Source of the DNA: Silvimonas sp.
GTDB lineage: Bacteria; Pseudomonadota; Gammaproteobacteria; Burkholderiales; Chitinibacteraceae
Reading direction: 5' to 3'
DNA: 6,488 nt
NCBI GenBank assembly: GCA_030151005.1
Contig: JASLES010000152.1
Coordinates: forward strand, 1-6,488
The notes under the pieces were generated by a model. It saw only the letters and a program-made list of their open reading frames with translations. It was not told where the DNA came from and searched no databases. The translations under genes and the position numbers were made by a program. The first letter of the stretch is position 1. Each line of letters starts with the position of its first letter. Positions 5,485 to 6,488 of the stretch are shown here, in pieces.

Positions 5485-6348
5485 TCAGACCAGCGGTAAG
5501 TAAATGTCGCTAATGGCTTCTTGCTCGGGTACGTCCGGGTAGAAACGCACGCGCTCAATCCACAGCGGGGCGTCTCGTAATGTCTCCCCGCTCTGGGGTA
5601 GCCAGTCCACATACAAAGAACGTATGGCCGTGCCCAGCGAATCATCCGGGCCGCTGTAGCGCAACTTTGCGTAACGGCCACCGGCCAGTTCCCCTGCAGT
5701 TAAACCTTCCGGGCCCGGTTCGACCGGGTGCGGGCAGGCAACGGCCAGATCAATCCGGTAGTCTGCGGGGGGCGTGGTGTACGGGTCGTTGTACAACACA
5801 TTAAACGTGGAATGCGTGGCAGGGGGCATGTGCTGGCGTTTGCGCCAGCTAATGAACTGGCGGATGGTTTCCCCCTGCAGGGCAGGGTCCCCACGATGGG
5901 TGAGCACGGCAACCGGGGTTGGCGCTCTTTCTACAATTTGGGGCTGGTATTGGGGCAGCGTGGTCATCACACGGTTTCTCAAGGTATAGAGCGGTAAATA
6001 GACATAGTGCCAGGCGTGCCATTGCGGCGACTGGCGAAACGCCCGCGGGCTTTGCCCCCACTGCCGCCGGAACGCGCGGGCAAACGCTTCGGGCCCGGCG
6101 TAACCACAGTCCAGCGCAATATCCAGCACCGATTGTTGTGGCCGGAAAACCAGTTGCAAAGACGCGCGTTTGAGCCGGCGCAACTGCACATACTCGGACA
6201 CACCCATGCCAAACAACGCCGCAAACTGGCGCTGGAAATGCCAGCGCGAAACGCCGGCCACCTCTGCAAGGCGTGCCAGCAGCAGATCATCAGCAAGGTG
6301 TGCATCAATAAATTGCAGCACGTTCGCAAAGCGGGGATAAAGGTCCAG
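5485..6348 (-). CDS. AraC/XylS-family regulator with GyrI-like effector domain, Rob-like
   Basis: This cytoplasmic DNA-binding regulator is about 287 residues if started at the CTG at 6348. The AraC domain comes first: one helix-turn-helix around residues 22-42 (LARLAEVAGVSRWHFQRQF), a linker helix, then a second around 73-93 (VLDIALDCGYAGPEAFARAF), with the family ending GQSPRAFRQSP at 98-108. The rest (about 118-287) fits a GyrI-like (AraC effector-binding) domain ending EAISDIYLPLV. This order, and the wording around SRWHFQRQF, LDIAL and SPQW, match E. coli Rob (289 residues) as I recall it. No ATG opens this frame. The first conventional start is GTG at 6321, which has no ribosome binding site and removes half of the first helix. 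CTG at 6348 has AGGAG six bases upstream and restores the Rob-like N-terminal length. The target genes and ligand are unknown; Rob-like proteins usually control stress or efflux genes. Confidence 0.88.
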   Translation of the reverse strand: MDLYPRFANVLQFIDAHLADDLLLARLAEVAGVSRWHFQRQFAALFGMGVSEYVQLRRLKRASLQLVFRPQQSVLDIALDCGYAGPEAFARAFRRQWGQSPRAFRQSPQWHAWHYVYLPLYTLRNRVMTTLPQYQPQIVERAPTPVAVLTHRGDPALQGETIRQFISWRKRQHMPPATHSTFNVLYNDPYTTPPADYRIDLAVACPHPVEPGPEGLTAGELAGGRYAKLRYSGPDDSLGTAIRSLYVDWLPQSGETLRDAPLWIERVRFYPDVPEQEAISDIYLPLV

Positions 6349-6354
6349 AGTGCG

Positions 6355-6359
6355 CTCCT
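6355..6359 (-). promoter_or_regulatory. Ribosome binding site supporting a CTG start
   Basis: AGGAG on the minus strand lies six bases before CTG 6348-6346. No comparable site precedes the GTG at 6321. An in-frame TGA about seven codons upstream of the CTG rules out any earlier start in this frame. Confidence 0.5.
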
Positions 6360-6438
6360 GGGCGGCGGGTCATTCTGCTGCCAGCATACCGGCAAGCGCC
6401 TGGATCATCCTGACCGATATTGCGCCACGCTTGCCAGC

Positions 6439-6470
6439 AAAAAACCGCCGAAGCGGGTTTCTGTTTTTGC
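6439..6470. terminator. Bidirectional-looking terminator near right edge
   Basis: CCGC (6445-6448) and GCGG (6453-6456) enclose a 4-base loop that reads TTCG on the minus strand, a stabilising tetraloop. The stem can extend through AAA/TTT with one bulged base at 6457. On the minus strand the stem is followed by an unbroken run of six T; on the plus strand by TTT and then TTTTT. It most likely ends a minus-strand gene located to the right of the window, insulating the AraC-type regulator from read-through. Confidence 0.6.
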
Positions 6471-6488
6471 CTGAGTGGGGGCGGGTCG

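Noticed and set aside
6007..6474. Plus-strand open frame opposite the start of the AraC-type regulator
   Set aside because: It overlaps the conserved DNA-binding domain antisense and runs through the terminator hairpin at 6439-6470. The translation is Arg/Pro-rich without features.

Overview
The window reads as ordinary chromosome from a Gram-negative proteobacterium with a moderately high GC content. A betaproteobacterium is my best guess, based on codon use and protein style; I could not test this by database search. There are seven protein-coding genes. I see no RNA gene, mobile element, CRISPR array or phage gene, and no gene-free stretch longer than 300 bases.

Left part (1-2238, plus strand): the 3' part of pxpA (5-oxoprolinase subunit A, LamB/YcsF family) is cut by the window edge. 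It is followed by a complete POT-family proton-dependent oligopeptide transporter with its own strong ribosome binding site, a small inverted repeat upstream and a clear intrinsic terminator downstream. Together they suggest peptide uptake linked to recovery of 5-oxoproline (pyroglutamate).

Middle part (2239-4686): a 123-residue acidic protein of unknown function (plus strand) converges with three minus-strand genes. Read along the minus strand, these are a family 3 substrate-binding protein resembling cystine-binding FliY/TcyJ, its membrane permease resembling TcyL/YecS, an intrinsic terminator, and then a separate 85-residue secreted lysine-rich protein. No ATPase gene accompanies the ABC pair. 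The gap between binding protein and permease holds a perfect -10 hexamer and an 11-bp hairpin that contains the permease Shine-Dalgarno sequence. This is the most interesting regulatory structure in the window.

Right part (4687-6488): a 149-residue protein of unknown function (plus strand) converges with a Rob-like AraC/XylS regulator carrying a C-terminal GyrI-like effector domain. The regulator appears to start at a CTG codon. A bidirectional-looking terminator near the right edge probably ends a gene lying outside the window.

I found no convincing new multi-gene system. The items worth a second look are the hairpin-gated permease start, the orphan ABC pair, the CTG start and the three uncharacterised small proteins.
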